Origin: Gracilaria caudata
Taxonomy: Eukaryota > Rhodophyta > Florideophyceae > Gracilariales > Gracilariaceae
Assembly: GCA_030374735.1 (NCBI GenBank)
Contig: JASCIV010000012.1
Span: 1 to 64,000, forward strand
Direction: 5' to 3'
DNA: 64,000 nucleotides
Under the pieces are notes generated by a model. That model worked only from the letters and a program-made list of their open reading frames with translations. It did no database searches and had not been told where the DNA came from. The position numbers were made by a program, and so were the translations under genes. This document shows positions 54,211 to 64,000 of this stretch, in pieces (position 1 is the first letter of the stretch; every line of letters begins with the position of its first letter).

Positions 54211-54446
54211 CAGGTGTAGTGAACGTTCGCTGCACCTGCATAGCAGTGAACGATCACTGCCCACTGTAGAGCAGTGAACGTACACCGCCCCTGTTATATA
54301 TGTCCACGGATGAAGCTGCAGCAGTGAACGTTCAATGCCCACTCTACAGCAGTAAACGTTCACTGCTGTAGATTTGCAGGGAACCACCACTCCACCCATC
54401 CCCTGTTCGCGACACTACAGATGAAGCAGCATTGAACGTTCACCGC
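54211..54446. repeat. array of six 18-bp palindromes (GCAGTGAACGTTCACTGC type)
   Basis: Copies start at 54216, 54243, 54271, 54321, 54349 and 54429. The consensus is a perfect palindrome, and individual copies differ at zero to three positions. The first copy is extended by CAGGTG/CACCTG to 28 bp. Spacing is irregular (27, 28, 50, 28, 80 bp). It is not a CRISPR array: repeats are short, palindromic and unevenly spaced. Such clusters are typical of binding sites for a dimeric protein. Confidence 0.75.
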
Positions 54447-55534
54447 TGCTGCCGCCCCTGCGGAAGGAAGCAACCGTCGTTTGCGGCGCGCGGCACGCCC
54501 GCGTCAACCCGCCCCACAGCAAAGCACTTGGCATTATCAGGAGCAAAGCGAATGTTCGTCGGCACTACTGCCAGTACTGTATAATCGCGTCGTAGTGAAA
54601 CTAGTGTAGCAGTACACTGTAACGGTGACGGCACCATGGCGCACCATGCAACGGCACGTACAGTCGCGTTACCTGGAGTACGCGTCCAAGAATCGAAACA
54701 AAGCATAGCTCCATGGAATGTAACCCTGATTACAAGAGCTATGTACATCGTCAAGCAGCATCATCGTTTCCAAGATTTGTATCAACAACACTGTCATCTG
54801 TAGCTTTCTACATTAAGTGAGAAGTCTTTACTTACTATCACCGAATTACAAAAAGCAAACTTCAATCCAACTCTCCAGTTTCATGTAAAAACATTTATTG
54901 ACAAAACCACTTAAAGCCACTTTTCCAGCAAATATTTTGTTCTAAACTTAGTGCACTGCACACATTACCAGCCTTAATCACACATGAAAGATTCTCTGTG
55001 ACCAATTCACCAAATTTCCACTTAAAGGGGTTTCTTCGGTCAATGCGCTGAATGGTAAAAACTTTAGTGAACAAATAGAATTAGTGATTCACTACACTGG
55101 AATTAGTAGATTATTATTCCACTAAATTATAGTGGTACGTTACCAATGGGATCAATACTTTGCGATTTAATTTAGTGGTACCGTACAAGTAAAATTCAAT
55201 TAAGGATCCTAGTGGATCAGTAAATACAGAGCCACCAAAACTACGAAAAAACAGTGGTGCAATAAACGAATAGAACGTTAGTGGTTCTTCAATATTTTCA
55301 GTGTTACAGTACTACTATAATGCAGATAAGGATCCATTACTATGCTCGATGATTATGATATACTACAGTTTTTTTTCAGGATTTCTATGAACTGCACCGA
55401 GGTCTGGAGCGATTTCTGTCTACTCGTCGTCGTTAGAGATGGTAGCCCAGTGCACCAGTTTCTGAAATAGGCTGGCTTATTAAAATGCAGATATAAGAGT
55501 GCGCGTGGAACCCATTTACTAAGTTATTCGTTAA
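54447..55534. other. AT-rich region with AGTGGTAC-type repeats
   Basis: Words such as tagtggtac, agtggt and cactaaa recur at about 55,130-55,290 and again at 55,735-55,850. Copies at 55131 and 55743 share AGTGGTACG-t/a-T-a/g-CCAAT, and an inverted copy occurs near 55,802. No gene. Confidence 0.4.
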
Positions 55535-55605
55535 AATGGGTTGGCCTAGTTGTTTGGTTCGTCAAGTGGAGGCGAGAGGTCTCGGGCTCGAACCTCAAGG
55601 AGGTC
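55535..55605 (+). repeat. tRNA-like sequence, possible SINE head
   Basis: TGGCCTAGTTGTTTGG fits the tRNA/RNA polymerase III A box, and about 45 nt on GGGCTCGAACCTC approximates the B box. Stems of a real tRNA cannot be folded cleanly, and an A-rich stretch follows. I therefore call a tRNA-derived repeat rather than a tRNA gene. Confidence 0.35.
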
Positions 55606-56670
55606 TATACAAAAAATAGAGAACAAAATTAAGAAAAGTAAACTAGAGCGAAATCCAGGATATGAAGTGTATATGTGTACACGTATGACATGCGTGCCGA
55701 TCTCGGTGGCCCTTACCTGTTCACTATACTCTGCTTACCGTGACACTATTTTCAGTGGTACGATGCCAATATAAACCATTACATTGCTCGTAAAATAGTT
55801 GTACCGTACCACTAGAAGTTTAGTGGTTAAGTGGATATTTCAACACTAGAACTCCAGTGTTTCATGGACTGTGTTTATTGGGACGGGAGTAGTAGAACTA
55901 CTGTAAAAGTACTCTGGAATTTTGACCATTTACTAGGCAGTGTGACTCATTAAGCTTACGAACCTGCTTAGCCTAAAAGATGGGCGTTAGATTTGTTCAT
56001 ACCACCTCCTCTAACACCACAAATAGCTTGAGTTGCCTTAGTAATATTAGACAAAACTACAGAAGAAGATCAGTAACGCGTTCGTTACTTTGATTTTTAA
56101 TGATTCGCACTGTGCTTGAATTCGAGTGAACTACTCTGTAATACTCAGGTTCACTTGCGTTTAAGGAGTCCTCGAATGTCCCGGCCCGTACACATGACTG
56201 ACTAACTACCTCAAAAAAGGTGGCAAACTAGTGAGAACATGGAACTAGTTAGTCATGTGTACGCCCCTGATAATGTCGTAAAGTGTAATAAGTCTTGCCA
56301 GTCGTTGAACCATTTTTGCTACTACCATTTCTCATGTGGTAGGAAGTTTTTTATTTTGACCTCTAACAATGCGTATTTGCTTCAATACCTGTTTCGATTT
56401 GAAGTTACGAAAGGTTTCATTTGGAAGAGTTCAATTGTCATTGAAAGGTTTTGAGGTATAACGTTGGGCAAATTTGTTGGGTGGCAGATGAGGAGTGCAT
56501 TTTTCCCCTTTTTTGCCATGCGTTTCTGTCTGGAGAAAAGGGGAAAAATCAGGCGGAAAAATACGGGGAAATGGGGCCAAAGCATCGTGCTACAATATGA
56601 TTGGTTTCCGTTCTCTTCGTATTTTCTTCTTTACCGAGCTCCCATCAACTCGTAAGAAGACCGTTATTAT
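55606..56670. other. AT-rich spacer with one long hairpin
   Basis: CGTACACATGACTgactAACTA at 56187-56208 pairs with TAGTTAGTCATGTGTACG at 56246-56263 (18 pairs with a 4-nt bulge). No gene is supported. Confidence 0.4.
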
Positions 56671-57875
56671 CTATCTTACGGTAATTTTTAGTGATAGAAG
56701 TAACCACTCAGTCTTCCTGAAAGCAATCGGTTTTTGCAACGGAGACCTAGTTGAAGAGAGTTTTCCAAAAAAACAACCTTGTGACAAAACCCCACGATCC
56801 CGGTGCCAAATGATCTCCAGACGCACTTTCAGCGGCAACTGTCGCCATCGCTTACTTTCGGCGTGCAAAACGTGTCACATAATCTTGATACGGTCGTGCC
56901 TTTCGAATGAGTGATGCCAAATGCGGCTCACATCGTGGGGTTAGCGGTGATTCATATCTCATCACGAGGTCTGGCTTTTTCAAAAACCTGTTACATTGAT
57001 ATTCGACGACCATTTTCAGTACGACTTGGGATTCCACGCTTTGTATCTAATTGCGAAGTGAAGGGAAATTTGAATTCAGCCCTTGGCAGCTGGTGATGAC
57101 TCGTGCAAATCGGAGTACCCTCTGTACAACTCTTCTTTCCGAGCTTCCCAAGGTATGCTGCGGTGCACAGCCCATAAGTACGAATGATTTCATCAGCTGC
57201 AGCTTTTGATGGAGCTCTGACCGCTTTATGGAACTGTGTCACTCCCATGGCTTTTTCGGTGCTTATTGCCGTAGAGACATTCTTCTTGAGAAGCGTTGCA
57301 TCCAAGAAAAATTTCATCTTCTACATCACATCTCAGACCGTGCCATCGATGGAATTCTATTGGTCGAAAATATTACCTACCAGATACGTCGAAGTGTGGG
57401 ACATATTTCATAAACGAAAAGATCCTGTGCAAAGTTTCATAGCATTCTGTGGGTACCGAATGCCCGAGAAGACCTCCGACCAAATTGTGCTTAGCGTCGT
57501 AGAGAACTGCTTCGTAGGCAGTTCCATAAGACTGAGAATCAAAACTTTGAAAGTGCGCAGCATCAGCGGAAGTAGACACTCCCTTTTCCAGTAAAAGCTT
57601 TTCGGTACACTTGACACAGAAACGAAACCAGAGTAGTAAGATTTCTAATCCGGAATATCTGACAAGTCCGGGAGACTTTCGTCACACTTTTCATGTTTGC
57701 GTATCAATACAGACTTTTGGAACTGCTGAAATGTAAACCTGACAGCTTTGAGTCTAATGTCTCTCATATCTGCTGCGTCCCATTTGTAAATTTGCACAGA
57801 ATTTCCAACATCACGCAGTAATTCAGCGTAACCTTCTAATCCGGTCATATCTTCAACTCTTCTCTCTGTTTTCAC
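56671..57875 (-). pseudogene. Mutator-like (MULE) transposase remnant
   Basis: Minus-strand frames give AELLRDVGNSVQIYKWDA (57,800), then STSADAAHFQSFDSQSYGTA with YEAVLYDAKHNLVGGLL and SVPTECYETLHRIFSFM, the MULE domain with its first Asp and the Glu/Trp-type helix. Next LDATLLKKNVSTAI and GVTQFHKAVRAPSKAAADEI correspond to the C/HLKKN block and following helix. PDLVMRYESPLTPRCEPHLA and PYQDYVTRFARRK form the C-terminus. Several stops and frame changes interrupt it. MULE assignment is by motif order. Confidence 0.65.
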
Positions 57876-58727
57876 TGCCCTAAAAGTCGGAAACTCGGCT
57901 GTCGAGGGTAAACGCCTTCCGCTCTAATAATATTATTATGGAGCCAATGAGCTTGGTGGAGATATCAGGATGATCGTGTAGCTCGGGAAGCGCAAGTATT
58001 GCTTGGCTGTGTACCCTGGAGTGCAGTACCCATTTGATTGGTCATATGCAGAATCTGCACCCTAACCAAAACCTTCATTTTCGTGCTTGACGGATCTTTG
58101 TAGTCTCCCTAAACTGAGCTCCGAAACCGATTAAATCTGATTATTGACTTGCATCCATAGTTCTACAGGTCATTTGCAAGAATTTTGCTAGTGATGAATA
58201 TGGAAGCCGTTTTGTGTACCGAAACAGGCCCTGTAACCACGACAGTACTTGTCACACATCAAGCGAGCGAGGAAACAAACTCTCACTTCAGAATTAATCT
58301 CCGTCGCTCTCGTCTCCTCCATGCTGCAGCTGCCTCTCGTTCATTGTGCACGGCCTGTTTCGCACGTTCGAAAGATGTTCTTTTGTACCGCTTAATTATT
58401 TCCCGAAGTTCTTTTTTTCCAAATTTTTTTCTGGGTTTGCTCACTTTTCATCGAAAACCAGTTTATTTTTCGAGCTCCAGGTTTGTTGCGATTTTGGCGA
58501 GTGTTGTTGAGAACTGTTAAACAGATGAGCTTGGTGAGCTATTTCTGGTTTTGGAGGGTTCTGTTGAGAACGATCGACTGACGAGCTCGTCTGAGCAGTT
58601 GCCTTTCGACTCTTGCCCTGGCTGCTTCAAAACAAAATCGACGTCATCATCTTCGGAAGGTTAAATTACAAGTTCTTATTGACTAACGACTCGGCGCTGT
58701 GCGTGGTGGAGTGGTTTTCGTGTGCTT
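57876..58727. other. spacer, no supported gene
   Basis: Only short frames. A 111-codon plus ORF at 58185-58520 is opposed by charged minus-strand sequence and has no motif. Confidence 0.35.
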
Positions 58728-59345
58728 CTATCCCTGAAAATGTCGGTCGGAATCTCGAATTTCATTGAAGATATATTCGAAGGCTGACAACGGGTCGTCC
58801 GAAAAAATTGTGCCAAAAATACTGTTATCATTCTCTACATCACTTGATGAACAGTTTCTATCAGCTTGTGCGGCCGGCTTGGTTGCGACTGCATTGCTTA
58901 TGCCATTGTTTGTCGGACAGTTGTCGTCAATAGATTCATAATTTTTCAGGTTACCAGGTAGAGTACCGGATGAATTTGTTTGCTTTTGTTCTGCAACGAA
59001 GTCCTCGGAACCCTGGACACACTTTGCCAATATTTGAGTACATTAAGTAGCTTTTTCCGCGTCGCATAAACCTCCTTTGTCAGGATGGATCAGTAGACAT
59101 AACTGTGGTACGCTTCCAGAAGACTTGCAAGAGTTACATTTGTTGGTCGTGTCCTCGGGTTTGATGACCTCAACTATTAACGATCCCCAGGCTGTTGTGT
59201 CAATTGGATGTAGCTCTTTGACCACAGCGGCAGGGGTGTTTTTGAGTGCTTTGCTGCATTGAAATGTTGACAAAAAGGTATTTCTGGGAAGCAGAATGTG
59301 ACGTACACCGAAAAGCGGCCGCACAAAACTTGGATGCATGATCAA
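58728..59345 (-). pseudogene. minus-strand ORF with HPDK motif, J-domain-like
   Basis: Frames 59345-59043 and 59030-58728 are the same frame separated by one TAA. The peptide holds KCNSCKSSG (CxxC), then VPQLCLLIHPDKGGLCDAEK, where HPDK with a preceding hydrophobic helix is the J-domain signature, then ILAKCVQGSEDF, and an acidic Asn/Ser-rich tail (SSDVENDNSIFGTIFSDDPL). Helix I and most of helix II are not recognisable. It could be a degraded DnaJ-like gene or a chance match. The start uses no clear ATG context (M at 59345 region begins with an alternative codon). Confidence 0.3.
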
Positions 59346-61042
59346 TAGGGTATCCCGTCAAGAATGACGGATCTTACACTGAGACCTGCTTTTCAGGTTA
59401 TACCTTTGCAGCGCTTGTCATTGCTTTACCATACCATTTTGGGAAATTTCAACACATCTCTATAGTGAACTGGCATTCTTGCAAAGATAGTCATACCAAA
59501 ATGCTACAAATACAGCAGTAACCCCACTATTTGCCAACCGGACCTAAAAACAAACAAATGCTTCATGGAAACTACACGATGAAAAAAAGATATAAACTGC
59601 AAGGTACTTTCTTAGTCATCTACGGAAGCCATGTCTGAACGTTGATACCTAAACAGTCTTGTTCGTTGCCGACAAAATGAAGTTGACTCATGTGGTAAAT
59701 TGCAAAAACGAAAAAGATATAAAAGATCAGGCGTTCGAGAAACAAGCCTCCCCAAAACAACTACGCAAAGCTCCAATACAGTTTTTGTTTTATTGTATTT
59801 CTCAAACGGTAATTTTACTATAAAAATATTATGCTGAGCTCCGTTATGTTGCTTTTTGCCGGGCAGATAAGAGAAAGCATAGTTGTTAGGCTGCTTTGCA
59901 TTTGTGTCAGAAACACAAATGAATGGCAGCATGACATAATGCCCAACATTTTGCAATGCTGGGTTTTTCATATCGTTTTTCATGATTCCAAAACAATTGG
60001 AGGTCTTTATTAGGAATTCTATTTCAAATAAAATTAATTTGGATATCAAGGCGATACTTTTTCCCAAACACCGAAAATTTCGAAATATATTGTATTGCAA
60101 CTGCCTTGAAGATATTTGGAACTTTCTATTTATAAGCGGGAGGTTTCGACGAAGACATGACACCTTTAATGATGCAAATACGCCAGTTTCAGGGCCATTT
60201 TACTTGAAGATTTGTGGTTGAAGCCGACCACAAATTATAAGTGTTGTGGTAGGGCGGCGGTTCAGCCCGCCCTAGAAAGTAGTTTAATAAAAACTTGTGA
60301 TTAGCGCCAAGGATTGAGGACCCACAGACCAATATGAGATAACAAAGGAAGTCACGTGCGCTGCAAATCTCGCTTCTCTCTCCCTACGCCCTGCTTGAAG
60401 AGTTTTGAGTACATATTAAGCTAGTCATAAGAGATAGTCAACTGTGAATAAACTGCGTGCTTTTCCATTTTCTTTGGGTTTTGTGAACTTCTTGCCAGAC
60501 GTAAGGTTTATTTCAATCTATTCGCTGCATTTGGTAGTATCGCAAATCACAAAACTAAAGAATTTGCCTACCGTGTCATCAGCATCTGCGTCGAATTTGA
60601 CCGCGGTTAATCAACTTGCGACGAACGAAAAATTAGATCAAGTCCGATCTGATTCTGCGGAAGACTGTGCCGAAAACTGATCTAGGTTTTACAAACCGAC
60701 CAGAACCGATCTACTGGACACTGTGTGAGCGCCATTTTTGGAACGAAAACGGCCATTACAGTCTTTCATATGGGTACTAAAAAGAGTAAATGAAAATGTA
60801 TGCTTCTGTAGAGAGTACCAGCCCTGCCATCAGAGAGCACTAGCAAGACAAATATTAACTCGGCAAAAGAGCAAAGAAAGACAGCACAACGGACAGCTGG
60901 GGAGGGCCAAGCTTAGACACAACAATGTATTTAGACAGAAAGAAAGAAGAGCGATATATGTATTGATAGAGAAGATGAAATGTGTCACAGTTTGATCATC
61001 AAAGACGGCCCTCAGTCTCTAGAAAGTGGTGCTGTCACCTAA
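59346..61042. other. AT-rich spacer with hairpins
   Basis: CATTTGTGT (59901-59909) is inverted at 59915-59923, and TAGGGCGG (60250-60257) is inverted at 60267-60274. A 183-codon minus frame (60163-59612) is AT-biased and motif-free. A purine-rich stretch lies at about 60,790-60,960. No gene supported. Confidence 0.35.
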
Positions 61043-61471
61043 ATGTCGCACGATAACAGCGACTTCGATAGTTCACTCGTAGATCGTGGGCTTTCGAGAA
61101 GCGCATATTGCGGAACCCACGACAGATATCCCTTGCGGTGTAGCTCGCACGACGCAAGGCTCGCTGATGTTTACCCCGCCCTGATAGATCTGAAGCTGGC
61201 GCTGACTTCCAACGCTTATGTCGCAGACGCGGCAGCGCTTGAGGATGAGTTTGCGAGGAGGGGGTCTGAGGCGACGTTGTGCTCTCTGACTCGCTACGCG
61301 GGAAATGTGGCGCTCGCGACGGCGTCCGGAGGCTCGACAGACGAATTCTTTATCTGCGGAATGGGATCCGGAACTTGTTCTCAACCCGCGTCCGGATTGA
61401 CCCCCGAAGAATATTCGCTCGATGAATTGATAGACCTTGGCACGTTATATGAGAGAAACAAAAATCATTAA
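61043..61471 (+). CDS. hypothetical 142-residue protein
   Basis: An ATG-started ORF with balanced composition: DVYPALIDLKLALTSNAYVA, ALEDEFARRGSEATLCSL, GSTDEFFICGMGSGTCSQ and TPEEYSLDELIDLGTLYE. It is soluble, acidic, without a signal peptide or membrane segment. No family recognised. The GC content is higher than in the AT-rich flanks, which supports coding. It may be part of a larger element-borne gene. Confidence 0.4.
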   Translation: MSHDNSDFDSSLVDRGLSRSAYCGTHDRYPLRCSSHDARLADVYPALIDLKLALTSNAYVADAAALEDEFARRGSEATLCSLTRYAGNVALATASGGSTDEFFICGMGSGTCSQPASGLTPEEYSLDELIDLGTLYERNKNH

Positions 61472-62600
61472 ATACACAAAATGCCAAAAGAGCAATAGAT
61501 AACTTACTCCTGAACAAATGCCTCTAGATGACAACATTATGTCGTATCAAACAGCGTGTCTAGCAACAACAGGAGCAAAGCCTCACTCTGTGAGGGGCGG
61601 AATCGCAGAAAGAACCAGAATCAGGAAGGAACAACGAAAGAAAAAGGGCAAAAACACAAGACATACGAGCAGGCCGACAACACGATGGAGTCAGCCCACT
61701 ATGGGTTGTGGATGAATATCATCTGAGGCGACGGCAGGGGAGCTAGACGGCTAGGGCAGAAAGGCAGTAGGATGATAATGATAGTAACCGAGCAGCACTA
61801 CAAACTAGACAAGAAAGTTGATAGAAGAAAAATCGCGATATTATTGGTAGTAGGACTCAATCACGGCAACAACAAACGAGCCAAAGAAAAGCAACAACAA
61901 TGAACAACACAACAATTGAGATTGCAGTCCACACAGCGCAAGCCCAGAGGGCTGTGCAAATGCAGGCACAAACACACAAGGCGAGCCCAAGATGAGCAAG
62001 TGTGGTTGGCAAAGGGCGGGAGACTCAGGGTATGGTCTTGGTTGCCATTGCATATTTATGCGCTAAATGCTCCATAGGGGATTTAAGGGCTATATCCTTC
62101 ATGTGGCAAAAGCTCTTAAACATCTTATAAGTCCTCCAAGAAAACCGTAGTAAAGAAAAGCCAAGTGTACACACCCAGCCTCCCAGATTAGGAAAGAGCA
62201 ACAATATATCGTACGATTTAAACCCCACAATACAACCGTAGCGGTACACTGGATGAGCAGAATGCTCTGTACACTCAATTTATGCTCACATCGCTGTCAC
62301 AGTCGATATTGTTGAGTATCAGAGAAAAGAATCAAATATTGTGTGAACAAGTAACAGCGAGGCCTCCCCGGTAGGGCATTTCCCAGAGAATTGAAGGGAG
62401 TGTGCCCCGCCGGAACAAATCCTAGGACATCTCCTAGGACATCTCTAGGACGGTCTTTTTCGCTCTCTCCGGAGTGAATCTCTGGAGATAACGAAAAAGG
62501 AAAAACCAACCACTTTCCACCTTGGCGCAGGACACCCAAACTGCGCGACACTGCGCGACACTGCGCGACCGTGGAACGTGTGTGACGCGCCGTCGCCCGC
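61472..62600. other. spacer, transcribed-like but without supported gene
   Basis: Short frames only. A doubled cctaggacatctc word lies at about 62,422-62,452 and tandem ctgcgcgaca at 62,540-62,566. Confidence 0.35.
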
Positions 62601-62609
62601 GCCTTACCG

Positions 62610-63030
62610 GGGAGCGAGCACCGCAGCCGCGGGCAGAGAAGCAGAACGACTGGTGCTGGTGCGGGTCGTGCGGCGCAGTCACCGCCGCAACGCGCGAGAA
62701 CAAGAACACTGGTGCGATGTGCGTGGTGCTGTCCCGTGCCGCAGCGCGCAAGAAGGAGGACGACCGGTGCTGGTGCGGGTCGTGCGGTGCAGTCGCGCGC
62801 CGCAACGCGCGGGAAGGAGAACATTGGTGTGATGTGTGCGGCGCACCCGTGCGCCGCAACGCGCAGGATGTCGGACACTGCTGCGGCGTAGGCTGCGCGT
62901 CCGCGCACCGCAGCACAGAAACTGGAGGACACTGCTGTTAAGTGGGCTGCGCGTCGGCGCGCCGCAGGAAGCAGAACGACGGACACTGATGTGGCGTAAC
63001 CTGCGTGCTCGTGCTCCGCAACGCGGTGTG
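62610..63030. repeat. minisatellite, 54-57 bp unit, about seven copies
   Basis: The unit encodes about 18 residues in any frame. On the plus strand successive units read DRCWCGSCGAVARRNAREGE, HWCDVCGAPVRRNAQDVG and HCCGVGCASAHRSTETGG. On the minus strand the same period gives RPAPAPVVLLLARC-type units. Because both strands stay open through the unit, long ORFs here (62522-62941 plus, 63463-62297 minus) are products of the repeat and not good evidence of genes. Confidence 0.7.
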
Positions 63031-63317
63031 AAGGGAAAGGATGGCAGCGGCGCGTGTGCGCGCGCGCTGGAGAACGCTTCGAATGATGACCCTGAACGCG
63101 TGCGTAACGGAGAAACGCAAGCACATACGCAAAACATGTAAACTTTACTGACACAAAGAAGCAAAAAGAAAGCAAACGTGATACCACGGGGAAGGCGCAG
63201 AGCAAGAGCGAGGGATTCAATAATTGAATACAGAACGGATGGCTTGATGAACGACATGAAGGGCGAGAGCGCGAGACGGGGAACGAACAGCCATTTGCGA
63301 CAGGCTGAAACCGACAC

Positions 63318-63593
63318 CTACCCACGTACAAAATGCTGAGGAAGTTCCGCCAAATTGTCCTTAACATCGTCGAGACCAACCCCGTGTTTGAAAAGGCTGT
63401 CGTGCAGAGAGTCTTCGCAAGACATGAGTTGTACTTCGATACGATCTTCAGTCTCATTTTCATCGGCGGCAGACGCAGCGGCTGCTTCCTCTCTTTCGAC
63501 AGATTCCTCGTTCACTTCTTTAGCTTCATGTTCGATAAAAGACGGCGGAGCAGGCGCTGGTGTGTCATCGGCGGCACCAATACTGAGCGACAT
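63318..63593 (-). CDS. acidic small protein or first exon
   Basis: The ATG at 63593 opens 91 codons: MSLSIGAADDTPAPAPPSFI, then a Glu/Ala-rich stretch (EEAAAASAADENETEDRIEV) and GVGLDDVKDNLAELPQHF. A GTACGTGGG donor-like sequence starts at 63329, four codons before the stop, so this may be the first exon of a spliced gene continuing to lower coordinates. The acceptor was not identified. No family recognised. Confidence 0.45.
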   Translation of the reverse strand: MSLSIGAADDTPAPAPPSFIEHEAKEVNEESVEREEAAAASAADENETEDRIEVQLMSCEDSLHDSLFKHGVGLDDVKDNLAELPQHFVRG

Positions 63594-63893
63594 GATGAAA
63601 GGCGAAGGTCAGGAACGATATGAGGTACAGAATTGGTAGTCATGATATCGGTCTCCGCCAAGGCGTAGATATAGGCATCAATTAAGGATCATTGTCAACA
63701 AGTAATCAAACAAAAACAAACTGCACTTTAACAAACCGTCATATAAGATGAAATGGATCGATCGTCACCAATTTATCAAATGGACTGCATTTGGAAAATT
63801 GTTCAGAGGGGCTAAGGATAGATAACCTAGTTTACGGAAGTAGTGACGAATTGTATCATGCTACGATGGAGACTATGCAGACTGATAGGAGTT

Positions 63894-63900
63894 TATATAA
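63894..63900 (+). promoter_or_regulatory. TATA box of a plus-strand gene beyond the right edge
   Basis: TATATAA at 63894-63900 is followed after about 30 bp by a pyrimidine-rich leader (ctcaccttatcaacctcctt onward) that runs to the window end, where gccaaagcat may begin the start codon. The layout fits an outward promoter with a short 5' leader. Confidence 0.4.
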
Positions 63901-64000
63901 ACCCCAGAGATGACGGCCCCAGTGCCAACCTCTCTCTGGGACAGACCACCTCACCTTATCAACCTCCTTCCCTTTCACAACCCCCACTCCGCCAAAGCAT

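Noticed and set aside
54211..54446. CRISPR array
   Set aside because: Repeats are 18-bp palindromes with irregular spacing in eukaryotic DNA.
55535..55605. Functional tRNA gene
   Set aside because: A and B boxes are present, but acceptor, anticodon and T stems do not pair properly.
62297..63463. 388-codon minus-strand ORF
   Set aside because: It is kept open by the codon-length minisatellite and has no domain or clear start.

Overview
This is eukaryotic, intron-poor, transposon-rich nuclear DNA. Most host-type ORFs are single uninterrupted reading frames, and the few introns I can place are very short (51-60 nt, GTAAGT/GTACGT donors, CTGAC or TACTAAC branch-like motifs). The mixture (a mARC/MOSC protein, a FUBP-like four-KH protein, a winged-helix/TPR protein, and chromodomain Ty3/gypsy, Ty1/copia, tyrosine-recombinase retroelement, piggyBac, Harbinger, pogo, MULE and DUF7869-like elements) fits a florideophyte-type red alga such as a Chondrus-like species. 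That assignment is inference; an oomycete or another protist is not excluded. No rRNA, CRISPR array or bacterial operon was seen.

Layout. 1-6280 is the 3' two thirds of a decayed Ty3/gypsy chromovirus ending in an LTR. 7514-19319 is the host gene island: a C2-domain membrane protein (+), an AT-hook/basic-region/winged-helix/TPR protein (+), a four-KH RNA-binding protein (-) and a MOSC/mARC-type protein (+). 20356-24330 is a full-length piggyBac element with its TTAA duplications, a transposase and a convergent Cys-rich accessory ORF. 24609 to about 31580 is a Ty1/copia element that was itself hit, inside integrase, by a DUF7869-like DNA transposon (26574-29015). 31733-34176 is a Harbinger-like locus with a divergent, spliced partner gene. 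34669-37900 is a large eroded DUF7869-like transposase. An unknown minus-strand gene (41843 to 38057) is split by a pogo element (39286-41771) with perfect 24-bp terminal repeats and TA duplications. 42360-46858 is a minus-strand tyrosine-recombinase retrotransposon (Gag, RT, RNase H, tyrosine recombinase). 47867-49758 holds a second Harbinger relic and a Myb/SANT-like coding region. 50610-51257 is a retroelement scrap. 54211-54446 is an array of six palindromes. 55540-55600 is tRNA-like. 56671-57875 is a MULE relic. The right end holds a 54-57 bp minisatellite, one small acidic host-type exon (-), and a TATA-containing promoter pointing out of the window.

The host genes show no operon-like link to each other. 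The transposon part is a layered record: many inactivating stops are consistent with C-to-T changes on one or the other strand (TGG, CAG, CAA or CGA turned into stops), and two nested insertions can be removed to leave a continuous host-element reading frame, which dates the insertion events relative to each other. Start codons were checked in the sequence; several long open frames begin only at TTG or GTG and were trimmed to the first ATG.
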